From positions 434,001 to 498,000 of the forward strand of contig NZ_VFNH01000003.1 of NCBI RefSeq assembly GCF_006715485.1: a stretch of 64,000 bases of DNA, in the 5' to 3' direction. Positions 1-10,927 of the stretch are shown one piece after another (positions within the stretch are counted from its first letter, which is position 1; each line of letters starts with the position of its first letter). The notes under the pieces were generated by a model that was not told where the DNA came from, did not search any database, and saw only the letters and a program-made list of their open reading frames with translations. Made by a program: the position numbers and the translations under genes. The stretch is from Herbaspirillum sp. SJZ107. GTDB taxonomy: Bacteria; Pseudomonadota; Gammaproteobacteria; Burkholderiales; Burkholderiaceae_D.

Positions 1-1
1 G

Positions 2-985
2 CCGCGCAAGGACCTGTCGGCCTTCATGGTGTCCGGCATGGCGCCGACGCGCGACTTCTTCGCCATGTTCAACGTCCGCTTCCTCCATGGCCAGGCCTGG
101 AGCGAAGCCGACGATGCCCGTGGCGCCGATGTCGTGGTGCTCGGCCGCGCCATGGCCGAAAAGCTGTTCGGCGAGGCCGATCCGGTCGGCCGGCAGGTGC
201 GCCTGATGGGTTTCCCGTTCACCGTGAGCGGCGTGCTCGACACCTGGAACCCGCGCCCGCGCTACTACAAGCTGGTCGGCGGCGACACCTTCGGCGATGC
301 GGACGACTACTTCATTCCCTTCTCCACTGCGATCCGCCACGAATCCGACAACAACGGCGGCATGAACTGCAGCGCCAGGCGCGACCCGGGCTATGCCGCC
401 CTGCTGGCGTCGGAGTGCACCTGGATCCAGTTCTGGTTCGAGACCCGCGCGGCGAGCGACCGCGCCGATCTGCAGGCTTGGCTCGACAACTATGTGCGCG
501 ACCAGAAAAAGCTCGGCCGCTTCAAGCGCAATGCGCCGAACCACCTGTACGACGTGATGGAGTGGATGGACGTGCTGAAGATCGTCGACAACGACAGCAA
601 GCTGTCGGTCTGGCTGGCGTTCGGCTTCCTGGCGCTGTGCCTGGTGAACACCATCGGCCTGCTGCTGGCCAAGTTCTCGGTGCGCGCGTCCGAGATCGGC
701 GTGCGCCGCGCGCTCGGCGCCTCGCGCCGCGAGATCTTCCGCCAGTTCCTGGTCGAGACCGGCGTCATCGGCCTGGCCGGCGGCGTGCTCGGGCTGCTGC
801 TCGCCTTCGGCGCGCTGGCGCTGATCGGCATGCAGGGCAAGGAAGTCGCGGCCATGGCGCACATGGACTGGCAGATGCTGGGCCTGACCTTCGTGCTGTC
901 GGTGGCGGCGGCGCTGCTGGCCGGCCTGCTGCCGACCTGGCGCGCCTGCCAGGTGACGCCGGCGATCCAGCTCAAATCGCAGTAA
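2..985 (+). CDS. ABC transporter permease, MacB/FtsX type, 5' truncated
   Basis: The reading frame is open from the first bases, so the gene begins before the window and its N-terminal helix is missing. The visible part is the end of a MacB-like periplasmic domain followed by the FtsX permease domain. Three hydrophobic stretches are seen near VWLAFGFLALCLVNTIGLLL, ETGVIGLAGGVLGLLLAFGA and GLTFVLSVAAALLAGLLP. The coupling-helix motif EIGVRRALGASRREIF sits between the first two and is typical of MacB permeases. It lies 21 bp before a second permease of the same type, so the two probably form a heterodimer driven by an ATPase encoded upstream of the window. The family does mechanotransmission-type export of peptides, lipoproteins or drugs across the periplasm. 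The substrate here is unknown. Confidence 0.85.
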   Translation, partial: PRKDLSAFMVSGMAPTRDFFAMFNVRFLHGQAWSEADDARGADVVVLGRAMAEKLFGEADPVGRQVRLMGFPFTVSGVLDTWNPRPRYYKLVGGDTFGDADDYFIPFSTAIRHESDNNGGMNCSARRDPGYAALLASECTWIQFWFETRAASDRADLQAWLDNYVRDQKKLGRFKRNAPNHLYDVMEWMDVLKIVDNDSKLSVWLAFGFLALCLVNTIGLLLAKFSVRASEIGVRRALGASRREIFRQFLVETGVIGLAGGVLGLLLAFGALALIGMQGKEVAAMAHMDWQMLGLTFVLSVAAALLAGLLPTWRACQVTPAIQLKSQ

Positions 986-1006
986 TTTTCATAAGAGAGA
1001 GACGAC

Positions 1007-2239
1007 ATGGAAATCCGTCCCATCCTGTCCGCGCTGCTGCGCAACAAGACCGGTCCGATCCTGGTGGCGCTGCAGGTGGCGCTGAGCCTGGCGATCCTGG
1101 CCAACGCCGTGTACATCGTCAACGAGCGGCGCACCGTGATCGCGCGCCCGTCCGGCATCGCCGACGAACATGCGACCTTCTACATCAAGGCGCGCAACCT
1201 GGATACCGACGGTCCCGAACAGCGCCTGGCCACCTTCAAGCACGAGGCCGATGTGCTGCGCGCGGTACCCGGCGTGGCCTCGGTGGCCAACGTGTCGCAG
1301 ATGCCGCTGTCGCAAAGCGGCTGGAACAGCACCGTCAGTATCGACCGCAAGCAGGACCGCGGCAGCGCCCTGGCCTCGATGTACATGTCGGGCGACTCGG
1401 TCATCAAGACCTTCGGCCTGAATGTCGTGGAAGGCCGCGATTTCCTGCCCCAGGAACTGGTGGATATCAACGAGAAGGAGAAGAAGGACACGCCGCCGCA
1501 GATCATCGTCACCCGGGCGCTGGCCGGCAAGCTGTGGCCGGGCACATCCCCGATCGGCAAGACCCTGTATTTCGGGCGCAACGAGCAGGCCGAGGGCACC
1601 CAGGTGGTCGGCGTGGTCGAGCGCCTGCAGACCCAATCGGCGCAAACCGGTGAAAAAGGCGAGTTCGCGGTGATCATCCCGGCACGCCTGTACGGCGGCT
1701 CGCGTGCCATGTATGCGGTGCGCACCGAGCCGGGCCAGCGCGACCGCGTGATGAAGGAAGCGGAAAGCGCACTGCGCAAATCCACGGCCACCCCGATGAT
1801 TCTGGAGATGCGCACTGTCGACGAGGACCGCAAGGACCGCTACCGCAGCGACGTCGCGCTGCAGTGGATGCTGGTCACGGTCAGTTTGCTGATGCTGCTG
1901 ATTACCTGCTCCGGCATCGTCGGCATGGCCAGCCTGTGGGTGACCCAGCGCCGCAAGCAGATCGGCGTACGGCGCGCGCTCGGCGCCCGCCGCATCGACA
2001 TCCTGCGCTACTTCATCCTTGAAAACGTGATGATCACCAGCGCCGGCGTGTTCGGCGGTGCGGCGCTGGGGCTGGCGCTGAACCAGTTGCTGGTGAGCAA
2101 ACTGGAGATGACGCGCCTGCCGGCGGGCTACCTGGCGGGCGGCGCGCTGCTGTTCTGGCTGATCGGCGTGCTTGCCGCCTACGGGCCGGCGTGGAAGGCG
2201 GCCAGCATCTCGCCGGCCACGGCTACCCGCAGCGTGTAG
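1007..2239 (+). CDS. ABC transporter permease, MacB/FtsX type
   Basis: A complete 410-residue MacB-type permease. An N-terminal helix (about residues 22-42) is followed by a periplasmic MacB core-like domain (about 45-275) and three C-terminal helices (about 288-312, 337-362 and 378-400). The motif QIGVRRALGARRIDIL matches the coupling motif of the preceding permease. The start ATG has an AGAGAGA-type ribosome binding site about 6 nt upstream. Its partner is the preceding permease. The two-component genes that follow start 16 bp after its stop, so transporter and regulator are likely one transcription unit. Four-helix permeases of this kind usually export antimicrobial peptides or envelope molecules. 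The actual cargo cannot be read from sequence. Confidence 0.85.
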   Translation: MEIRPILSALLRNKTGPILVALQVALSLAILANAVYIVNERRTVIARPSGIADEHATFYIKARNLDTDGPEQRLATFKHEADVLRAVPGVASVANVSQMPLSQSGWNSTVSIDRKQDRGSALASMYMSGDSVIKTFGLNVVEGRDFLPQELVDINEKEKKDTPPQIIVTRALAGKLWPGTSPIGKTLYFGRNEQAEGTQVVGVVERLQTQSAQTGEKGEFAVIIPARLYGGSRAMYAVRTEPGQRDRVMKEAESALRKSTATPMILEMRTVDEDRKDRYRSDVALQWMLVTVSLLMLLITCSGIVGMASLWVTQRRKQIGVRRALGARRIDILRYFILENVMITSAGVFGGAALGLALNQLLVSKLEMTRLPAGYLAGGALLFWLIGVLAAYGPAWKAASISPATATRSV

Positions 2240-2255
2240 TGTTATTCTATTGTCC

Positions 2256-3590
2256 ATGCCTACTGTCTTGATCATCGATGACAACGCCGCCGTCGGCATC
2301 GCGCTCGACGTCCTGTTCTCCCTGCACGACATCGCGGCGCTGCACGCGGCCTCGCCCGAGGAGGGCCTGGCCCTGCTGGCACGCCAGCCGGTCGACCTGG
2401 TGATCCAGGACATGAACTTCACCGCCGACACCACCTCCGGCGAAGAAGGCGTGGCGCTGTTCCGCGCGATCCGCAGGCAGTACCCGGACCTGCCGGTGAT
2501 CCTGCTGACCGCCTGGACCCATCTCGACGCCGCGGTCGACCTGATCAAGGCCGGCGCCGCCGATTACCTGTCCAAGCCGTGGAACGACGAGCGCCTGCTG
2601 GCGACGGTCACCAACCTGATCGAACTGGGCCAGGCCAACCGCGCGCTGGCCCAGCGCCTGCAGCGCGAACGCCGCGCCAAGCGCGAACTGGAACAGAATT
2701 TCGATTTGCGCGGCCTGGTGTGGGCCGACCCGGCCACAGAGCGGGTGCTGAGCCTGGCCTGCCAGGTGGCGCGCGCCGACGTGCCGGTGCTGATCACGGG
2801 ACCCAACGGCACCGGCAAGGAACGCATCGCCGAGATCATCCAGGCCAATTCGGCGGTGAAGGATGGTCCCTTCGTGGTGCTGAATTGCGGCGCCCTGCCT
2901 TCGGAACTGATCGAGGCCGAGCTGTTCGGCGCCGACGCCGGCGCCTACACCGGCGCCTCCAGGGCACGCGAAGGCAAATTCGAGGCGGCCGACGGCGGCA
3001 CGCTGTTCCTCGACGAAATCGGCAACCTGCCGCTGGCCGGGCAGATGAAGCTGTTGCGGGTGCTGGAAACCGGGCGCTTCGAGCGCCTCGGCTCGAACCG
3101 CGAACGCCAGGTCAAGGTGCGCGTGATCAGCGCCACCAACGCCGACCTGCAGGCGATGATCCGCGCCGGGACCTTCCGCGAAGACCTGTTCTACCGCCTC
3201 AACCTGATCGAATTGAAACTGCCGCCGCTGGCGGCGCGGCCGGGCGACATCCTGCCGCTGGCGCGCAGCTTCCTGGCGCCGGGCAAGCGGCTCGACCCCA
3301 GTGCGGAAAGCGCGCTGGCGGCGCATGGCTGGCCCGGCAACGTGCGCGAGCTGAAGAACGTGATGGCGCGCGCCTCGCTGCTGGCGCGCGACGAGACCAT
3401 CAAGCCGCTCGATCTCGGCCTGCCGCTGGCGGTTGCCGCCGTCCCCGATGCGGAGCCGGACCGCGACGCCATCGCCGCGGCGCTGGCGCGCGCCGGCGGC
3501 GTCATCGCCCAGGCGGCGGCCGAACTCGGGCTGTCGCGCCAGGCACTGTACCGGCGCATGGAGCGCCTCGGCATCGCGCGCTCGGCATGA
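2256..3590 (+). CDS. Sigma-54-dependent response regulator, NtrC family
   Basis: A 444-residue enhancer-binding protein with the order receiver, AAA+, Fis-type helix-turn-helix. The receiver has the acidic pair D8/D9, phospho-acceptor D52, T85 and K107. The AAA+ domain has Walker A (GPNGTGKE, residues 182-189), Walker B (GGTLFLDE, 247-254) and a sigma-54 contact loop reading GAYTGA (229-234) instead of the usual GAFTGA. A C-terminal HTH is seen at about 403-440 (AAAELGLSRQALYRRM). I chose the ATG at 2256, where the receiver begins, rather than an upstream in-frame start inside the permease gene. The stop overlaps the kinase start in ATGA. It should activate sigma-54 promoters when phosphorylated by that kinase, plausibly including its own transporter operon. 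Confidence 0.92.
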   Translation: MPTVLIIDDNAAVGIALDVLFSLHDIAALHAASPEEGLALLARQPVDLVIQDMNFTADTTSGEEGVALFRAIRRQYPDLPVILLTAWTHLDAAVDLIKAGAADYLSKPWNDERLLATVTNLIELGQANRALAQRLQRERRAKRELEQNFDLRGLVWADPATERVLSLACQVARADVPVLITGPNGTGKERIAEIIQANSAVKDGPFVVLNCGALPSELIEAELFGADAGAYTGASRAREGKFEAADGGTLFLDEIGNLPLAGQMKLLRVLETGRFERLGSNRERQVKVRVISATNADLQAMIRAGTFREDLFYRLNLIELKLPPLAARPGDILPLARSFLAPGKRLDPSAESALAAHGWPGNVRELKNVMARASLLARDETIKPLDLGLPLAVAAVPDAEPDRDAIAAALARAGGVIAQAAAELGLSRQALYRRMERLGIARSA

Positions 3591-4948
3591 ACGCGGCGCC
3601 GGGGCCGGGAAACGCGGGCTGGTTCAGGCGCTGGCGCCTTTCGCTGGTCACGCGCTGGTCGGCGCTGGTGGCGACGCTGCTGGCGCTCGGCATCGGCATC
3701 GCGCTGGCGCTCGACCACCTGTTGCCGGGGCAGCCGCTGCTGGTGCTCGGCGCCTGCCTGCTGTGCGTGGTGCCGATCGCGGTCATCACCCTGCGCGCCC
3801 AGGTGCAGCCGGTCCTGTCGCTGTTCCGCGCGCTGGAAGGCACCGTGACGAGCTACCGCGACGGCGATTTTTCGTTCAGCCTGCACTGGCCGCAGAACGA
3901 CGAGCTGTCCGACCTGGTCGCCGCCCACAATGCGCTCGGCGAGGTGCTGCGCGAACAGCGCCTCGGCCTGGTCCAGCGCGAGCTGCTGCTCGACACCATG
4001 GTGCAGAACACGCCGGTGGCGATGCTGCTGGTGGCCGATACGGCGGCCGGCGCCCGCACCATCGTCTACGCCAACCTGGCCGCGCGCCAGCTGCTGGCGC
4101 ACGGCAGCAAGCTGGAAGGCCACGCCCTGCAGACGGTATTGGCGACGGCGGCGCCGGCACTGGTCGAGGCGCTGGCGCGCGGCGGCGACGGCCTGTTTTC
4201 CGCGGGCGAAGGCGAGGACGAAGAGGTGTACCACCTGGCGCGGCGCGACTTCAGCCTGAACGGACGGCGCCACGAACTGCTGCTGCTGCGCCAGCTGACC
4301 GCCGAGCTGCGGCGCCAGGAAGTGCAGACCTGGAAGAAGGTCATCCGCGTCATCAGCCACGAATTGAACAATTCGCTGGCGCCGCTGGCCTCGCTCGCCC
4401 ACTCCGGCGCGGAACTGGTGCGGCGCGGCCAGACCGAGCGCCTGCCGCAGATCCTGGAAACCATCGGCGAGCGCACGCGCCACCTGGAAACCTTCATCCT
4501 CGGCTACGCGCGCTTCGCCAAGCTGCCGACGCCGCGCCTGGAGCGCTGCGCCTGGGATGCCCTGGTGGCGCGGCTGGCGGCGCAGGTCAGCTTCCGCCTC
4601 GACGGCGAGCTGCCGCCCGAGCCGGCCCTGATCGACGTCGCCCAGATGGAGCAGGCCTTGTTGAACCTGCTGAAGAACGCCCACGAATCCGGCTCGCGCG
4701 CGGAAGACGTCGGACTCCAGATCCGCCGGGTGCAAAACCTGGTGCGCATCGACGTGCTGGACCGCGGCAGCGGCATGAACGACGCGGTGCTGACCAACGC
4801 GCTGGTGCCCTTCTATTCCACCAAGCGCAGCGGCACCGGCCTGGGCCTGGCACTGGCGCGCGAGATCGCCGAAGCGCATGGCGGGCGCATCACGCTGAAC
4901 AACCGCGAAGGCGGCGGGCTGGCGGTGACGCTGATCCTGCCGGCCTGA
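3587..4948 (+). CDS. Membrane sensor histidine kinase, NtrY/PAS type
   Basis: A 453-residue kinase whose ATG overlaps the regulator stop by 4 nt (ATGA), indicating translational coupling. Two transmembrane segments (about 25-43 and 51-69) enclose a very short external loop, so sensing is probably intramembrane or cytoplasmic. A HAMP-like stretch (70-125) and a PAS-like domain (about 130-240) precede the H-box SHELNNSLAP with H258. The N-box (LLNLLKNAHES, N364), G1 (DRGSGM, 392-397) and G2 (GTGLGLAL) ATP-binding motifs are present. A kinase with almost no periplasmic domain beside MacB-type permeases recalls systems in which the transporter itself is the sensor. That role is inference. Confidence 0.9.
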   Translation: MNAAPGPGNAGWFRRWRLSLVTRWSALVATLLALGIGIALALDHLLPGQPLLVLGACLLCVVPIAVITLRAQVQPVLSLFRALEGTVTSYRDGDFSFSLHWPQNDELSDLVAAHNALGEVLREQRLGLVQRELLLDTMVQNTPVAMLLVADTAAGARTIVYANLAARQLLAHGSKLEGHALQTVLATAAPALVEALARGGDGLFSAGEGEDEEVYHLARRDFSLNGRRHELLLLRQLTAELRRQEVQTWKKVIRVISHELNNSLAPLASLAHSGAELVRRGQTERLPQILETIGERTRHLETFILGYARFAKLPTPRLERCAWDALVARLAAQVSFRLDGELPPEPALIDVAQMEQALLNLLKNAHESGSRAEDVGLQIRRVQNLVRIDVLDRGSGMNDAVLTNALVPFYSTKRSGTGLGLALAREIAEAHGGRITLNNREGGGLAVTLILPA

Positions 4949-4960
4949 TAAGATTCCCCC

Positions 4961-5731
4961 ATGTCCGTCCCCACTTCTCCCCGCTTTTCCCAGCCCGGCC
5001 ATCCGCCGGCCACCATCACCGAATTCGAAGGCGTGCGCTCGCTCCACCTCGGCACTTCCTGGGTCCAGGGCGCGATGCGCCTGAGCCGGCCGGATGCGAT
5101 CGAGCTCGAATACGTGCAGATGATGATGATGTGGATGCTGTTCGTGCAGCAGCCGCGCCGCATCGTGCAGCTCGGCCTGGGCAGCGCCGCGCTCACCAAG
5201 TTCTGCTACCAGCGCTTCCCGCAGGCGCGCGTGACCGCGGCCGAACTGAATCCGAACGTGATCGCGATCTGCCGCGATCATTTCGGCCTGCCGCCGGACG
5301 ACGCCCGCCTCGACGTGCGCGAAATGGATGCCCTCGACTTCGTGATGGATCCCGCCAACCACGGCACGGTCGACGTGCTGCAGGTCGATTTGTACGACGA
5401 GGAAGCGCGCGGCCCGGTGCTGGACACCCCCGAGTTCTACCAGGCCTGCGCCGATTGCCTGGGGCCCGATGGCGTCATGACCGCCAACGTGTTCGGCGAC
5501 TTCATCAACTACGACAAGAACCTGCAGGCGATGGAACAGGCCTTCGACGCCGTGGTCTGGCTGCCCGAAGTCCACGACGCGAATATCGTCGTGATCGCCT
5601 TCAAGCAGTCGCCCCAGCTCGACTTCGCGCTGCTGTACGAACGCGCCGCCGACATCAAGCGGCGCTATAACCTGCCGGCCAAGAACTGGGTCAATGGCTT
5701 GAAGGAGTGGATGCGCGACCACCTGGCGTGA
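4961..5731 (+). CDS. Spermidine synthase-like (polyamine aminopropyltransferase fold) protein
   Basis: A 256-residue soluble protein of the spermidine/spermine synthase superfamily. The Rossmann nucleotide-binding segment reads IVQLGLGSAALTKFCYQRFP, followed by the acidic AELNPNVI strand end that binds the ribose of the adenosyl group. The VLQVDLYDEE segment aligns with the D-x-x-D catalytic region of SpeE. It is close in length to SpeE (about 285 residues) but lacks the N-terminal beta-hairpin domain of true SpeE. Such stand-alone members often have unknown acceptors. The gene starts 12 bp after the kinase gene and is followed by a 157-bp gap, so it may be the last gene of the left operon. 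The reaction is uncertain. Confidence 0.75.
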   Translation: MSVPTSPRFSQPGHPPATITEFEGVRSLHLGTSWVQGAMRLSRPDAIELEYVQMMMMWMLFVQQPRRIVQLGLGSAALTKFCYQRFPQARVTAAELNPNVIAICRDHFGLPPDDARLDVREMDALDFVMDPANHGTVDVLQVDLYDEEARGPVLDTPEFYQACADCLGPDGVMTANVFGDFINYDKNLQAMEQAFDAVVWLPEVHDANIVVIAFKQSPQLDFALLYERAADIKRRYNLPAKNWVNGLKEWMRDHLA

Positions 5732-5888
5732 GCGCGGCCGGCCGCTTCCCTGTTGTATAAACCGCACATGCACATCGTCTCCACGGTCAAGCTACGCCTC
5801 ATGGGTTGTGGCCGCTCAATTTCCCTCTGCAGCAGCACGCGCAAGATGGCTGGGTCTCTAACCGAGCTCAGCCTTGAGGGAAATGATC

Positions 5889-8342
<2,454 letters not shown>

Positions 8343-8449
8343 GATAGTTCCCGCTCACCCGCCGAACATAACTGAGCTAACGCAACCTCACCGCGCCTGC
8401 CACTGGCATCGTCAAGCTTCGTCATCCGCTCATCTGACGGAGTTCAAAC

Positions 8450-9541
8450 ATGAATGTGCTAATGGTTGGCGCCGGTAACGCCGGCTGCGCGCTCGGGGGC
8501 TTGCTTGCACTGGACGGCCACCACGTCGTCCTGCTCAAGACTTCGCACGCCCTGCACGACGACAATTTCGACACGGTACGCGAAACCAGGACCATCACCG
8601 TCGTCAGCCATCCCGACGGCGGCGTCACGCGCCGGGCGCGGCTGGCACTGGCCACGCGCGATGTCGCCGAAGCGTTTTCTACCGCCCCGGATGCCGTGAT
8701 CGTCACCACCCAGACCCAGTTCCACCCGCAGGTAGCAAGCCTGCTCGGCCCCCGGCTCGACGCGCGCCCGCTGGTGCTGCTGGCCCCGGGGAACATGGGC
8801 TCGTGCTACTTCCTGCCGTGGCAGGAGCGCGCCGGCTTCCTGCTGGCCGAGGGCGAGAGCCTGCCCTACGATGCGCGCCTGGCTGCGCCGGGCGTGGTCG
8901 ACGTCCTGTTCCGCAACGTGCGCAACGCGCTCGCCTTCGTGCCGCGTGCGCGTGCCGGCGAAGGCCTGGAGCGCGCCGCGCGCCTGTTCCCGACCTATGT
9001 GGCCACGCGCAGCAACGTGGTCGAGTCGGCGCTGCACAACCCGAACCTGATCGTGCACACGATCGGCACCCTGCTCTCGGCCAGCCGCATCGAATATGCG
9101 CAGGGCGAATTCTGGATGTACCGCGAAGCCTTCACGCCCTCGGTGCTGCGCCTGCTGGCGCGGCTCGATGCCGAGAAAAACGCGGTGATCGAAGCCAGCG
9201 GCGGCACGCCCTCGCCCTACTTCGACGAGTGCCGCTTCCGCAACGAGGAAGACCTGACGCGTCCCGGCCTGGAGGTATTCCGCCGCTATGCGCGCGAGGG
9301 CGGACCGAAGGGCCCGAACCGCCTCGACACCCGCTTCCTCACCGAGGACGTGCCGATGGGCCTGGCGCTGATGGCGTCGATCGGGCGCCTGATGGCCGTG
9401 CCGACGCCGGTGGCCGACGCCCTGATCGTGATTGCCGGCGGTCTGCTCGGACGCGACTTCGCACGCGAGGGACGGACCCTGGCCAGCCTCGGCCTCGGCC
9501 ACCTGTCGGCGGTCGCCTTCCGCCGGCTCGTCAACGGCTAG
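8450..9541 (+). CDS. Octopine/nopaline dehydrogenase family protein (opine dehydrogenase)
   Basis: A 363-residue enzyme with an N-terminal Rossmann fold (VGAGNAG, residues 6-12) for NAD(P)H and a C-terminal octopine-dehydrogenase domain. The family signature is clear: HNPNLIVH (196-203), then LLSASRIEYAQGEFWMYREA and a TPSVLRLLARLDAEKNAV helix. The histidine in this region is the catalytic residue in characterised members. The family reductively condenses an amine or amino acid with a 2-oxo acid, as in opines and in staphylopine-type metallophores. An ACGGAG ribosome binding site lies about 8 nt before the ATG. It is 107 bp after the TonB receptor and 3 nt before the adenylate-forming gene, implying one operon with the latter. 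Substrates are unknown. Confidence 0.85.
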   Translation: MNVLMVGAGNAGCALGGLLALDGHHVVLLKTSHALHDDNFDTVRETRTITVVSHPDGGVTRRARLALATRDVAEAFSTAPDAVIVTTQTQFHPQVASLLGPRLDARPLVLLAPGNMGSCYFLPWQERAGFLLAEGESLPYDARLAAPGVVDVLFRNVRNALAFVPRARAGEGLERAARLFPTYVATRSNVVESALHNPNLIVHTIGTLLSASRIEYAQGEFWMYREAFTPSVLRLLARLDAEKNAVIEASGGTPSPYFDECRFRNEEDLTRPGLEVFRRYAREGGPKGPNRLDTRFLTEDVPMGLALMASIGRLMAVPTPVADALIVIAGGLLGRDFAREGRTLASLGLGHLSAVAFRRLVNG

Positions 9542-9544
9542 GCA

Positions 9545-10861
9545 ATGGCGGCGCAAGCCTGGCTGGCGGCACGCGTGGGCGCCGGCTATTACGCGTGGCG
9601 CCGCTTCCTGCCCGCGCGCGTCCTGTACCACCCCGATTTCTTCCGGGTGCAGGCACTGCTGGCGCAGGATGACATCCGGGTCGCACAGGAAGCGCGGCGG
9701 CGTTTGCGCCGGGTGCTGGTGCACGCGCTCGCCTACGTGCCCTGGTACCGGCGCAACGTCCGGCTGGGTGCTCACGAGGCGGCGCACGAGCCGCTGGAGC
9801 AGGTGCTGGCCTGCTTCCCCTATCTGAGCAAGGACGAGGTGATGGCGCAGCAGCGCGACTTCCTCGATTGCCGCGCCGATCCCGATAAACTGCTGTACGC
9901 GACCAGCGGCGGCTCGTCCGGCCAGGGCATCGGCATGTGGCGCAGCAAGCGCCTGGCCGACATCGAAAAAGCCTTTTTTACCCATGAGTGGGGCCGGTTC
10001 GGCTTTTCCTTCGACAAGGCGCGCATCCTGCGCATCGGTGCCGACGCGCGCCGCCTGGCGCACGAAGCGCCCACGCGCGTGGCCGGCAACCGCCTGATGC
10101 TGTCGCCCTACCACCTCGACGCCGCGCACCGCGGCGCGATCGTGGATGCCATCGCACGCTTCCGCCCGGCCTACGTGCACGCCTACCCGAGTTCGGCCGC
10201 GGCGCTGGCCGAGCTGCTGCAGCCCGGCGACCTGGCATTGCAGGTGCGGGCCGTGCTGCTGGCCTCGGAACCGGCCACGCCGGCCCAGCTGGCGGCGATC
10301 CGGCGCTTGTTCCGCTGCCCGGTGTCGCTCAACTACGGCCTGTCCGAGCGCACCAACCTGGCGTTTGCCGGCTACGACGACGAAGGCCTGGGCGGCTACC
10401 GTTTCCAGCCGCTGTACGGCTGGTCCGAGAACCGCATCGACGAGGACCGCTGCGAGATCGTCGGCACCTCGCTGTGGAACGACCTGATGCCGCTGATCCG
10501 CTACCGCACCGGCGACTACGGCCGCATCGGCGCCGGCGGACGCTGCGCCGCGATCGACGGCCGCGGCCAGGACTTCCTGGTCGACCGCAGCGGCCGCCGC
10601 ATCCCCGGCCTGGCCATCGTCATCGACGAAGTCACCTGGGACTTCGTGCGCCTGTACCAGGTGCGCCAGCGCCGCCCCGGCGCGATCACGCTGGCGGTGG
10701 TGCCGCGCCACGGCGTCCTCAGCGCCGACCAGCGCGCCTTCGTGCTGGACGCCCAGCGGCGCCGCTGGGGCGGTTTCTTCGATATCGCGCTGCAGGAAGA
10801 GTGCGACATCCCGCTGGCGCCGAACGGCAAACGCAAGCTGGTGGTCAGCGCGCTGGCGTGA
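9545..10861 (+). CDS. CapK/PaaK-like adenylate-forming enzyme
   Basis: A 438-residue member of the phenylacetate-CoA ligase/CapK branch of ANL enzymes. The P-loop-like motif YATSGGSSGQG is at residues 118-128. The segment YGLSER and the YRTGDYG motif give the A5 and A7-type nucleotide-binding signatures, and the C-terminal PNGKRKLVVS resembles the lysine-bearing A10 motif. Enzymes of this branch activate a carboxylate as acyl-AMP and transfer it to CoA, an amine or a sugar. CapK homologues are common in capsule clusters, but no glycan genes adjoin this one. The start is 3 nt after the opine dehydrogenase stop, so the two are co-translated and may act in sequence. No carrier protein or condensation domain is nearby. 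Confidence 0.8.
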   Translation: MAAQAWLAARVGAGYYAWRRFLPARVLYHPDFFRVQALLAQDDIRVAQEARRRLRRVLVHALAYVPWYRRNVRLGAHEAAHEPLEQVLACFPYLSKDEVMAQQRDFLDCRADPDKLLYATSGGSSGQGIGMWRSKRLADIEKAFFTHEWGRFGFSFDKARILRIGADARRLAHEAPTRVAGNRLMLSPYHLDAAHRGAIVDAIARFRPAYVHAYPSSAAALAELLQPGDLALQVRAVLLASEPATPAQLAAIRRLFRCPVSLNYGLSERTNLAFAGYDDEGLGGYRFQPLYGWSENRIDEDRCEIVGTSLWNDLMPLIRYRTGDYGRIGAGGRCAAIDGRGQDFLVDRSGRRIPGLAIVIDEVTWDFVRLYQVRQRRPGAITLAVVPRHGVLSADQRAFVLDAQRRRWGGFFDIALQEECDIPLAPNGKRKLVVSALA

Positions 10862-10927
10862 CAATCCGCGTATTTTCCGCATGGACAGCACGTGTATGCT
10901 GCTGCATCCGGAAACCATAATCACGCC

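Noticed and set aside
3191..5773. 860-codon minus-strand open frame opposite the two-component genes
   Set aside because: Antisense shadow of well-defined regulator, kinase and transferase genes.
5732..5888. Possible cobalamin or other riboswitch in the TonB receptor leader
   Set aside because: No B12-box or other recognisable aptamer core; only a TATAAA-like sequence at 5756-5761 without a good -35.
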